64,000 nt of DNA, from positions 992,001 through 1,056,000 of the forward strand of contig JAZKUF010000001.1 of the NCBI GenBank assembly GCA_036625225.1. The letters run 5' to 3'. Position numbers and translations under genes: made by a program. This document shows, piece by piece, positions 47,201 to 54,219 of this stretch. Within the stretch, counting starts at the first letter, position 1, and the number at the start of each line of letters is the position of its first letter. The stretch is from Accumulibacter jenkinsii. GTDB taxonomy: Bacteria > Pseudomonadota > Gammaproteobacteria > Burkholderiales > Rhodocyclaceae. Under the pieces are notes generated by a model. The model worked only from the letters and a program-made list of their open reading frames with translations, ran no database searches and was not told the origin of the DNA.

Positions 47201-47411
47201 GCCGATCCTGATCACCACCATGACGACCATCGGCGGCCTCTTCTCGCTTGCCTTCGGCCTCGGCGGCACCAGCCTGCTGTGGGGGCCGGTCGCCTCGACG
47301 ATCGTCTGGGGACTGTTCTTTTCAACCGCGCTGACGCTGTTCGCCGTGCCCCTGCTCTATCTCGCCTTCATGCGCGAGCGCAAGCCGGCAGTGCGGGCAG
47401 CGTTGGCGTGA
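44295..47411 (+). CDS. RND family efflux transporter permease
   Basis: Inner-membrane proton-driven exporter (1038 aa, twelve helices, two large periplasmic loops). The proton-relay aspartates are in GMLVDDAVVIVEAIYF of helix 4. The N-terminus RALLSNHPLANIAFAVVLLLG and PREQDPEINFNWVNI are typical of the HAE1 branch, and the C-terminal repeat has TGIAVNSAIVLIDAAN. ATG 44295 is taken because it matches the family start. Substrate unknown; the branch includes drug, dye and lipid exporters. The gene ends only 16 bases from the convergent HD-GYP gene. Confidence 0.93.
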   Translation: MKFMRALLSNHPLANIAFAVVLLLGLVSYLTMPREQDPEINFNWVNINTVLPGASAEEVERLVTNPIEDGIKGVADIRFVISTSRENISTILVRFREVSERTFDKRMNDLRREIQNKAKSELPPEAEDPLVLEITTSNGFPTASLLLIGQADDETLRLNARRLKTDLERMSGVDSVIASGLRDPELLISVNPQALAARGLTSSDLADAVQAWYRDVSGGTLKTGSGAWSVGVKGVVTEPQALATLPLMSSSRPGVSARLEEVARIERARAPAIQYAASDGREAISLAINKKAGANTLQLVDRLRGFIAQENATLVASGLQLTLADDQTIATRNAIGVMQTNALYGMLMVLAICWLFLGGKVGVLVALGIPFSLFGTFAVLAACGYTVNVSVLLGAVIALGMLVDDAVVIVEAIYFRVERGQQALQACLDAIAEVWTPVLASVATTMAAFLPLMLLPGIVGKFMFVIPFVVTLALLISLVEAFWMMPVHVLSSRLQLDPQAPAQAWRNRFNRRLRLRYGQALAYVLRRPKRFALFCALLVAIAVTLLATGVVRVQFFAFDPMRILYVNVNMPASATLEETLAETQAVEQRVRQELQGMGPQGEARSAYANAGVQFTDTEPLYGDPYGQVIVSLNPQVNGGREIGAIVEGMRAGIEAMPGPGRKSFTVISGGPPAGKAISVKVRGDDFTSIQAAADALKAITTAIPGARDVQDDNIPGRPQLNLRLDRDALRKAGINAAQLARQVRIAVDGEVVAFTRDQGDKIEVRVRSERTVRLEPATLLDEAIALPDGQITRLGALVEQEVQPGRGFIRHYNLRRTITIEASLDKTLTDTAAANAIIAGEWEKIRHRHPGISLDFSGELEDIEESLAAMQTLFLLGGGLIYLILAAQFASYWQPLMILVSVPLAFTGVAFGLALSDNPLSLYTLYGVIALTGIAVNSAIVLIDAANQRRQRGMGTLHALIQAARRRVVPILITTMTTIGGLFSLAFGLGGTSLLWGPVASTIVWGLFFSTALTLFAVPLLYLAFMRERKPAVRAALA

Positions 47412-47427
47412 AAATCGCGCCGGCGAC

Positions 47428-48663
47428 TCACGCAGGGTTGGATAGCCCGGACCAGAGTGCGCTGAGGTTGGTGAACTGCCATTTCGCCGGATCTTCGACG
47501 CCAACGATCCGGTAGGGACAATTGGCACGCCCGAGGTCGATGATCTGGGGAAGAATGTGCGCCTTCGCGCGCGTCGAATAGAACAGCTTGAGCTGGGGCT
47601 GGAGAAGCGATTTACCCCCCTGCTCGATGACCACGCCGAGGCGGCCGTCATTGATCCGCAGCAGCGTGCCGAGCGGGTAGATGCCAATGCTTTTGACGAA
47701 GGCGTGAAATACCCGCGGTTCAAAGTGGCCTGTCGTCCATTCGGTCATCCGGCGCAGCGATTCGGCCGGGCACCAGCCGGCCTTGTAGGGACGGTCCGAG
47801 GTGATTGCGTCATAGACGTCGCAGACCGCACCCATCTTGGCAAAAAGGCTGATGTCCGGGCCCTGCAGGCCCTTCGGGTAGCCCGAACCATCGGTCTTCT
47901 CATGGTGATGGAGAACGACATCGAGCGCGATCGCGTCGACGCCGCTGCCCTGCAGCAGCATTCGGTGGCCTTCTTCAGGATGCGACTTAATGAGTCTGAA
48001 CTCGGCATCGGTCAACTTGCCGGGCTTGTTGAGCACCGCGGTCGGGATCCGCGCCTTGCCCAGGTCGTGCAGAAGTCCGGCGACGCCGGCCGACCGGATC
48101 TGCTGCTCGTCGAGACCGAGCTGCTTCGCGAGGGCGAGCATCAGCGCGCAGACGGCCACCGAATGCATGTAGGTGTAGTTGTCGGCCGTCTTCAGGCGCG
48201 CGATGCTGATCAGGGCACCGGGGTTACGGCTCACCGAGTCCGAGATTTCTTCGACCAGTCGTTGCGTGCCGGTGGCGTCGATGGCCCGCCCCATGCGGGC
48301 TTCTTCGAACATCGCGGTGACCGCTTCACGGGATCGGCTGACGATCTTCACTGCGCGGGTGAACTCGACCGCGCTCGGCACGTGTCGGGTCTCGCGTTTG
48401 CTGCTCGCGATACTGGCCAACTGGGCGTCGACCTGGGCGTCGCAATCACTGATGGCGACAACCGGCTGATCGGGGGCGAGATCCAGTCCCTTGGCGCTAT
48501 CGATCCAGACCTCGGTGATGCTGCTCGCCCTGATCGCCGCGAGGTCATCCGGATCGGTAATGACGAACGCCGAACGCCAGAACGGGTGCTCCATCCAGGA
48601 GCCACAGAAGTCCTTGAGGTGCATCCCCAGGGTGAGCTGCTGGACACTGATGCGCTTGAGCAT
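47428..48663 (-). CDS. HD-GYP domain protein, probable cyclic-di-GMP phosphodiesterase
   Basis: A 411-residue protein with an N-terminal DUF3391-like region (LKRISVQQLTLGMHLKDF) and an HD-GYP domain. Catalytic motifs are HSVAVCALM, LLHDLGKARIP (HD at 199-200), HHHEKTDGSGYPKGL (GYP at 261-263) and the later DVYDAITSDRPYKAG. All metal ligands appear present, so it should hydrolyse c-di-GMP. ATG 48663 follows AGGAGG closely. Upstream lies the octanucleotide repeat. It may control attachment, exopolysaccharide or motility. Confidence 0.93.
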   Translation of the reverse strand: MLKRISVQQLTLGMHLKDFCGSWMEHPFWRSAFVITDPDDLAAIRASSITEVWIDSAKGLDLAPDQPVVAISDCDAQVDAQLASIASSKRETRHVPSAVEFTRAVKIVSRSREAVTAMFEEARMGRAIDATGTQRLVEEISDSVSRNPGALISIARLKTADNYTYMHSVAVCALMLALAKQLGLDEQQIRSAGVAGLLHDLGKARIPTAVLNKPGKLTDAEFRLIKSHPEEGHRMLLQGSGVDAIALDVVLHHHEKTDGSGYPKGLQGPDISLFAKMGAVCDVYDAITSDRPYKAGWCPAESLRRMTEWTTGHFEPRVFHAFVKSIGIYPLGTLLRINDGRLGVVIEQGGKSLLQPQLKLFYSTRAKAHILPQIIDLGRANCPYRIVGVEDPAKWQFTNLSALWSGLSNPA

Positions 48664-48820
48664 AAAGCCTCCTGAATGCAGTCGACAGCGCAAAACGGCA
48701 ATGGTACAGGCAGGGGCTCGTTCGGGGATAGCGCAATGCGCAAGTGAGCGGATCCTCTCCCGGACGGGCCTGCCCCGCGTCGACCGGATGAAGGCCGACG
48801 GCAAGCCGGCCATGTCCCTC

Positions 48821-48884
48821 TTCACCTCTTCACCTCTTCACCTCTTCACCTCTTCACCTCTTCACCTCTTCACCTCTTCACCTC
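48821..48884. repeat. Octanucleotide tandem repeat, eight perfect copies
   Basis: TTCACCTC is repeated eight times without error (48821-48884), with partial copies CCTC before and TTCGACTC after. It lies in the 340-base gap between the divergent HD-GYP gene (start 48663) and the acyl-CoA dehydrogenase gene (start 49004), 42 bases before a TATAGT -10-like box at 48927-48932. No gene is seen in this gap. On the minus strand each unit reads GAGGTGAA. Repeats of this kind change length easily. Confidence 0.95.
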
Positions 48885-49003
48885 TTCGACTCTGCGCGGC
48901 CGTTCTCGTTCGCCTTGTGCCTTGTGTATAGTGCAGGGTCAGTGATTCGCGTCGAATGCTGGCCCACGAATCCGGGTAGGCAGACCGCGCCCAGGAGAGA
49001 ACC

Positions 49004-50164
49004 GTGCTCGACACGCCCGATGAACACCAGGAAATCCGCGACGCCATGCGCGCGCTCTGCGGCCAGTTCCCCGACGCGTATTTCCGCCGCATCGACGAGC
49101 AGCGCGCTTATCCCGAAGCCTTCGTCGACACCTTGATCGGCGCCGGCTGGCTGGCGGCGATGATTCCCGAGCAGTACGGCGGCTCGGGCCTCGGCCTGAC
49201 CGCGGCCAGCGTGATCATGGAAGAGATCAACCGCAGCGGCGCCAACGCCGGCGCTGTGCACGGCCAGATGTACAACATGGGCACCCTCCTGCGCCACGGC
49301 AGCCCGGCGCAGAAGGAAAAATACCTGCCGCCGATCGCCGCCGGCGAGCTTCGCCTGCAGTCGATGGCGGTGACCGAACCGACTACCGGCAGCGACACCA
49401 CCCGCATCCGAACCAGCGCCGTCCGCAAGGATGCCCGTTATCTCGTCAATGGTCAGAAGGTCTGGATCTCGCGCGTTCAGCACTCGGATCTGATGATCCT
49501 GCTCGCGCGCACGACGCCGCTCGCCGAGGTGACGAAGAAATCCGAAGGCATGTCGATCTTCATCGTCGATCTGCGGCAGGCCCTGGGCCACGGCCTGTCG
49601 ATGCGGCCGATCGCCAACATGGTCAACCACGAGACCAACGAACTGTTCTTCGACAACCTCGAGATTCCGGAAGAGAACCGGATCGGCGAAGAGGGCCAGG
49701 GCTTCCGCTACCTGCTCGACGGCCTCAATGCCGAACGGGCGCTGATCGCCGCCGAGTGCGTCGGCGACGGCTACTGGTTCGTCGAGCGTGCCCGCCGTTA
49801 CGCCAGCGAGCGGATCGTCTTCGAGCGGCCGATCGGCATCAACCAGGGCGTCCAGTTCCCGATCGCCGAAGCCCTGATCGAGGTCGAGGCGGCAAACCTG
49901 ATGCGCTTTGCGGCCTGCGCACGCTTCGACGCGCGGCAACCCTGCGGCGCCGAGGCCAACATGGCCAAATACCTGGCCGCCAAGGCCTCGTGGGAAGCGG
50001 CCAACGTCTGTCTGCAGACGCACGGTGGTTTCGGTTTTGCCAGCGAATACGACATCGAGCGCAAGTTCCGCGAGACCCGCCTGTACCAGGTGGCACCGAT
50101 TTCGACCAACCTCATTCTCGCCTACGTCGCCGAGCATCTGCTCGGGCTGCCGCGATCGTTCTGA
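49004..50164 (+). CDS. Acyl-CoA dehydrogenase family protein
   Basis: FAD-dependent acyl-CoA dehydrogenase (386 aa) that oxidises an acyl-CoA to the enoyl-CoA. Fold markers are PEQYGGSGLGL, AVTEPTTGSDTTRIRT and QTHGGFGFASEYDIERKFRETRLYQ. At the place of the usual EGT motif with the catalytic Glu the sequence reads VAPISTNLIL, so the base must lie elsewhere or the reaction differs. The start is GTG 49004 after CAGGAGAG. It is followed after 13 bases by a class III CoA-transferase, which may provide its CoA-ester substrate. Confidence 0.9.
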   Translation: MLDTPDEHQEIRDAMRALCGQFPDAYFRRIDEQRAYPEAFVDTLIGAGWLAAMIPEQYGGSGLGLTAASVIMEEINRSGANAGAVHGQMYNMGTLLRHGSPAQKEKYLPPIAAGELRLQSMAVTEPTTGSDTTRIRTSAVRKDARYLVNGQKVWISRVQHSDLMILLARTTPLAEVTKKSEGMSIFIVDLRQALGHGLSMRPIANMVNHETNELFFDNLEIPEENRIGEEGQGFRYLLDGLNAERALIAAECVGDGYWFVERARRYASERIVFERPIGINQGVQFPIAEALIEVEAANLMRFAACARFDARQPCGAEANMAKYLAAKASWEAANVCLQTHGGFGFASEYDIERKFRETRLYQVAPISTNLILAYVAEHLLGLPRSF

Positions 50165-50177
50165 AGGAATCGCGTTC

Positions 50178-51368
50178 ATGGATTCGGCTTTGCGCCCCCT
50201 CGCCGGGATCACCGTCGTCGCCCTCGAGCACGCCATCGCCGCCCCTTTCTGCAGCCGCCAGCTGGCCGACCTCGGTGCCCGCGTGATCAAGGTCGAGCGC
50301 CCGCAGAGCGGCGACTTCGCCCGTGCCTACGACGAGCGCGTGCGCGGCCTCGCGTCCCACTTCGTGTGGACCAACCGCTCCAAGGAAAGCCTGACGCTCG
50401 ACCTCAAGCACGCCGAAGCGCCACTTATCCTCAGCGGACTGCTCGCCCGGGCCGACGTCCTGGTGCAGAACCTCGCGCCTGGCGCCGCTGCGCGCCTCGG
50501 GCTGTCGTACGAGGCCTTGCGCGACCGGCATCCGCGGCTGATCGTCTGCGATATCTCGGGCTACGGCAGCGACGGACCGTATCGCGACCAGAAGGCTTAC
50601 GACCTCCTGATCCAGAGCGAGTCCGGCTTTCTTTCAGTGACCGGCAGCGCCGACGAACCGGCCAAGGCCGGCTGCTCGATCGCCGACATCGCGGCCGGCA
50701 TGTACGCCTACAGCCACATCCTGGCAGCGCTCCTGCAGCGCGCCAGCAGCGGGCGCGGCGGCCATATCGAGGTGTCGATGCTCGAAAGCATGGTCGAGTG
50801 GATGAGCTATCCGCTGTACTACGCGTTCGCCGGCGACTCCCCGCCGCCGCGGGCCGGCGCCGCCCACGCCACCATCTATCCCTACGGGCCGTTTCCGGCC
50901 GGCGACGGCAAGACCGTGATGCTCGGCGTGCAGAACGAACGCGAGTGGGCCGTCTTCTGCGAGGCGGTGCTCGAACAGCCGCAACTCGCGAGCGACCCGC
51001 GCTACGCGTCGAACGCCCTGCGCACGGCGGCACGCGACGAGCTGCAGCCGCTGCTCGTCGCGCGCTTCGCCCAAATGACCTCGGCGCAGCTGATCACGAA
51101 GCTCGACGCCGCGCAGATTGCCAACGCCCGGGTGAATGACATGCACGATGTCTGGCAACACCCCCAGCTCGCGGCCCGTCGGCGGTGGACCGAGGTCGCG
51201 ACCCCCGTCGGCCCGATCCCCGCCCTGTTGCCGCCCGGCAGGGTCAACAGCTTCACGCCGAGGATGGACCCGGTGCCTGCCCTCGGCGAGCATACCGACG
51301 CCATCCTCGGCGAACTCGGCTGGGACCAAGCGGCGATCGACCGCCTGCGTCGGATGCAGGCCATCTGA
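50178..51368 (+). CDS. Class III CoA-transferase (CaiB/BaiF family)
   Basis: Moves CoA between an acyl-CoA and a free acid (396 aa), with formyl-CoA transferase and CaiB as relatives. The N-terminus PLAGITVVALEHAIAAPFCSRQLADLGARVIKVE and the catalytic-Asp region GCSIADIAAGMYAYSHIL are characteristic. ATG 50178 has AAGGAATC upstream and lies 13 bases after the dehydrogenase stop, so both should act on one pathway, perhaps breakdown of a short or aromatic organic acid. The substrate cannot be named. Confidence 0.9.
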   Translation: MDSALRPLAGITVVALEHAIAAPFCSRQLADLGARVIKVERPQSGDFARAYDERVRGLASHFVWTNRSKESLTLDLKHAEAPLILSGLLARADVLVQNLAPGAAARLGLSYEALRDRHPRLIVCDISGYGSDGPYRDQKAYDLLIQSESGFLSVTGSADEPAKAGCSIADIAAGMYAYSHILAALLQRASSGRGGHIEVSMLESMVEWMSYPLYYAFAGDSPPPRAGAAHATIYPYGPFPAGDGKTVMLGVQNEREWAVFCEAVLEQPQLASDPRYASNALRTAARDELQPLLVARFAQMTSAQLITKLDAAQIANARVNDMHDVWQHPQLAARRRWTEVATPVGPIPALLPPGRVNSFTPRMDPVPALGEHTDAILGELGWDQAAIDRLRRMQAI

Positions 51369-51434
51369 GCGGCGCTGCCGCACGACGCTTGCGCAGCGCC
51401 CGCCGCGGACGACCGCAAGAGCCGCCAGCGCCAG

Positions 51435-52016
51435 TCATTGCGACTCCCTGGCCGGACGTTTGCCGAGCTTGCGCTGCAGCGTCCGGCGGTGCATTTTCAA
51501 GGCCCTTGCAGTCGCCGAGATATTGCCCTGATGCTCGGCCAGCACGCGCTGAATATGTTCCCATTCCAATCGGTCGACCGACAGCGGCGAACTGGACACC
51601 GGCATCGCCGCGTCGCCCTCGCTGCTCTTGTTGAGCGCCGCGACCACCTCATCGGCGTCGCAGGGCTTGGCAAGGTAGTGGATCGCACCGAGCTTGATCG
51701 CTTCGATCGCGGTGGCGATGCTGGCGTAACCGGTGAGAATCACGATGCGCGTATTCGGGTCGAGTTCGATCAGTTTGTCAATCAATGTCAGACCCGTTTC
51801 TCCCGGCATCTTGAGATCGACGACGGCATACTCGGGCGGCTGGGCCTGGGCTTTGGCAAGCGCCATGTCGACGCTGACGGCGACGGTCACGGCATAACCG
51901 CGACGCTCCAGAGCGCGCGCGAGAACGCGTCGGAAAGCGTCGTCGTCATCGACCAGCAGCAGCGTCGAGCGTTCGTCATCCGGTAATTTCGGTAATTGCT
52001 GGCTGTGCTCAGGCAT
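51435..52016 (-). CDS. regA: RegA/PrrA/ActR-type redox response regulator
   Basis: Response regulator (193 aa) with an N-terminal receiver (LLLVDDDDAF, phospho-Asp in YAVVDLKMPGETGL, Lys in YLAKPCD) and a C-terminal Fis-like helix-turn-helix (HQGNISATARALKMHRRTLQRKLGKRPAR). The last part is nearly identical to the RegA family consensus. In purple bacteria RegA adjusts respiration, carbon and nitrogen fixation to redox state. It lies five bases after regB in the order crp-regB-regA. Confidence 0.92.
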   Translation of the reverse strand: MPEHSQQLPKLPDDERSTLLLVDDDDAFRRVLARALERRGYAVTVAVSVDMALAKAQAQPPEYAVVDLKMPGETGLTLIDKLIELDPNTRIVILTGYASIATAIEAIKLGAIHYLAKPCDADEVVAALNKSSEGDAAMPVSSSPLSVDRLEWEHIQRVLAEHQGNISATARALKMHRRTLQRKLGKRPARESQ

Positions 52017-52021
52017 CTGTA

Positions 52022-53359
52022 TCAGGCTTTCAGTCGGATCAGCGGCAGAGTCACGCGGGTACAGGCGCCCCCTTGCGGGTCATCGCGATTGCGCAGTTCA
52101 ACCTTGCCGCCGAAGCGTTCGATGGTCGCGTTGCTGAGAAACAGCCCGATGCCGAGACCGCCTGACCGATCGCCGGCCTCGGTTTTGGTGCTGAAAAAAG
52201 CCTCGCCGAGGCGTAATGCCCCTTCGCGATGCAGCCCGGGGCCCCGGTCGAGGATTTCGATACGACAACTCACGGCGTCCCAGTGGGCAGAAAACTGCAG
52301 CGCTTCGTGGCTCGTGCCGTTGGCGTCGGCGGCGTTATCGAGCAGGTTCAGGATCGCCTGCTCCAGGGTTCGGTCGGCGGCGATGCGTGGCGCCGGTTGC
52401 TCGCCCTCCAGACTTGTGTCAAGCCTGGCGTGCGGACGGATGATCTGCCACTCATCGAGCAAACGGTGCAGATATGCGTCGAGCCCCATCGATAGCAGGC
52501 TCTCGTCGCGGCTCAACCCGGTCGAGGCGAGAATCTGGGAAATGGTCTGTTTGCAGCGATCGATCTGTTCGCGCAACAAGCGCAGGTCTTCCTGCAACTC
52601 GGCATTATCGCCGTGGTTCAGTTGCAGTTCCCGGACGAGGATGGCCATGGTGCCGAGCGGTGTCCCGAGCTGGTGCGCGGCGCCGGCGGCGAGCGTCCCG
52701 AGAGAGAGGATCTGCTCGTCGCGTAGCGCGCCCTCGCGCGCCGTGGCGAGTTCGCGATCCCGATCCTTGAGGGCCAGCGACATGCGCGTCAGGAAAAAGG
52801 CGACGACGACAACGCTGATCACGAAGTTGAGCCACATGCCGAAGACGTGCAGGGCAAAGCCGGCGCTGTGGGCAGCGTGTTCGCTCGTGTCGCCGGTGGC
52901 GCGCGCGAGCAGCGCATAAAACTGCGCCAGATCGCCTTGTGGCGGTGGCAGCGGCAAATTCCAGAAGATCAGCAGGGTGTAGGCCATCAGCGTGATGCCG
53001 GCCATCCCCCAGGCGTGTCTGGCCGGCAGCATGGCCGCAGCCAGCGTGGGTGGCAGCAGGAACAAAGAGACGAAAGGGTTGGCCGAACCCCCGGCAAGAT
53101 AGAGCAGCAGCGCGAGAACGACGGCATCAATCGCCAGATGGGCGAAGACCTCGTTTTCGCTCACCGGGCCACCGCGCTCGAGGCGCCATCGGGTGCCGAG
53201 GTTGATTGCCGCGAGCAGCGCAATGAGCGCACTCATCGCCATGACCTCGAGCGGAATCCGCAGCCATCCGACCGCCAGAAACAGCACCACGGCCTGCGTC
53301 AATACTTCGATGCTGCGTAAGGCCACGAGTCGCGCCAGCAGATTCCTTGTTCCAGGCAT
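52022..53359 (-). CDS. regB: RegB/PrrB-type redox sensor histidine kinase
   Basis: Membrane kinase (445 aa) with about six N-terminal helices. The phospho-acceptor box AAGAAHQLGTPLGTMAILV, with GAAH typical of RegB, is followed by REQIDRCKQTISQIL containing the cysteine in the place of the redox-active Cys of RegB. The C-terminal ATPase has NLLDNAADAN and GGLGIGLFLS. Partner of RegA. The quinone and cysteine sensing known for RegB is inferred, not shown. Confidence 0.92.
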   Translation of the reverse strand: MPGTRNLLARLVALRSIEVLTQAVVLFLAVGWLRIPLEVMAMSALIALLAAINLGTRWRLERGGPVSENEVFAHLAIDAVVLALLLYLAGGSANPFVSLFLLPPTLAAAMLPARHAWGMAGITLMAYTLLIFWNLPLPPPQGDLAQFYALLARATGDTSEHAAHSAGFALHVFGMWLNFVISVVVVAFFLTRMSLALKDRDRELATAREGALRDEQILSLGTLAAGAAHQLGTPLGTMAILVRELQLNHGDNAELQEDLRLLREQIDRCKQTISQILASTGLSRDESLLSMGLDAYLHRLLDEWQIIRPHARLDTSLEGEQPAPRIAADRTLEQAILNLLDNAADANGTSHEALQFSAHWDAVSCRIEILDRGPGLHREGALRLGEAFFSTKTEAGDRSGGLGIGLFLSNATIERFGGKVELRNRDDPQGGACTRVTLPLIRLKA

Positions 53360-53371
53360 GAATAATCCCGG

Positions 53372-54028
53372 TCATTGCGACTCGCTGGCCGCTTCCCGCA
53401 AGACAAAGCTGCGCACCGACGGGCGATGGCGACCGCCCAGGCGCAATGGATCGAGGATGCCGGCCTGCCGAAGCTGGCTCACCATGCGCGAGACGGTTTC
53501 CAGCTTCAGCGCGGTGATGTCGGCCATGTCCTGCCGGGATGGCAAGACCACCCGGAATTCCACGGCGGTCGGCTTCTCCGGGTTTTTCTCGGGGGCGTGG
53601 GCGAGCATCATCACCAGACGGCGGACGCGCTCGGCCGCCTGGCCGCAGCGCAGGGCGATGACCTCGGCGGCGCGTCGCTCGGCCTTGGCCAGCGTTGCCA
53701 GGAGCGAATCGCCGGCCAGCGCGGCATCATGGGCTTCCGGCCAGGGGGCAATGGTGGCTGGGGAAAGGGCAGTCGCGGTGAAGGTATAGTGGCCAAAAAG
53801 TAGCGTCTCGGCACCAATAATGTCGCCACTGATCGCCAGGCTGGCAAAACTGTGTTCGCCGTTTGGCTCGTGTCGGTCGAGACGCAGCGAACCACTGAGC
53901 ACGCGCCAGGCGGTGCCGGGGCTCCCGGCGGCGTAGAGTCGTTGCCCACGTGCAAGACTCAGCAGGCAACGTTTCGCCTTGACCGCTGGCGTACCCCCGC
54001 TTTCGGTGCTGTTACTGGTCTGCTGCAA
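53372..54028 (-). CDS. Crp/Fnr-family transcriptional regulator
   Basis: DNA-binding regulator (218 aa) with an N-terminal cyclic-nucleotide-like beta barrel and a C-terminal winged helix (PSRQDMADITALKLETVSRMVSQLRQAGIL). It has none of the four-cysteine FNR cluster arrangement, so it is not an oxygen-labile FNR; it could bind heme, a nucleotide or another ligand. The start is TTG 54028 with AAGGAG nine bases upstream. It is the first gene of crp-regB-regA, so the sensor pair may be under its control. Confidence 0.88.
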   Translation of the reverse strand: MQQTSNSTESGGTPAVKAKRCLLSLARGQRLYAAGSPGTAWRVLSGSLRLDRHEPNGEHSFASLAISGDIIGAETLLFGHYTFTATALSPATIAPWPEAHDAALAGDSLLATLAKAERRAAEVIALRCGQAAERVRRLVMMLAHAPEKNPEKPTAVEFRVVLPSRQDMADITALKLETVSRMVSQLRQAGILDPLRLGGRHRPSVRSFVLREAASESQ

Positions 54029-54141
54029 AAGTCCTGACTCCTTCCTGTTCTTGTCCTTGATTTCTTGATCTGCGGCATTCTAGGGAACGATGCCGTGCTG
54101 CGGAATGTGGCATATTGCCGCACGGGCGTCTGTTTTCTGCC

Positions 54142-54179
54142 TTGCATCGTGCCAGGGTCCTGCCCATGGCACGATGCAA
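54142..54179. repeat. 12-bp inverted repeat with hairpin loop
   Basis: TTGCATCGTGCC (54142-54153) and GGCACGATGCAA (54168-54179) pair perfectly around a 14-base loop that itself contains GGG and CCC. It lies between the end of the phosphoesterase gene and the crp-like start, both minus strand. No T-tract follows on either strand. It could end or stabilise the phosphoesterase mRNA, or be a protein-binding site upstream of the regulator. Confidence 0.7.
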
Positions 54180-54219
54180 CCGGGTCTGGACCGCGTGTAC
54201 TCTGTCGTTGGCGGCGCAC

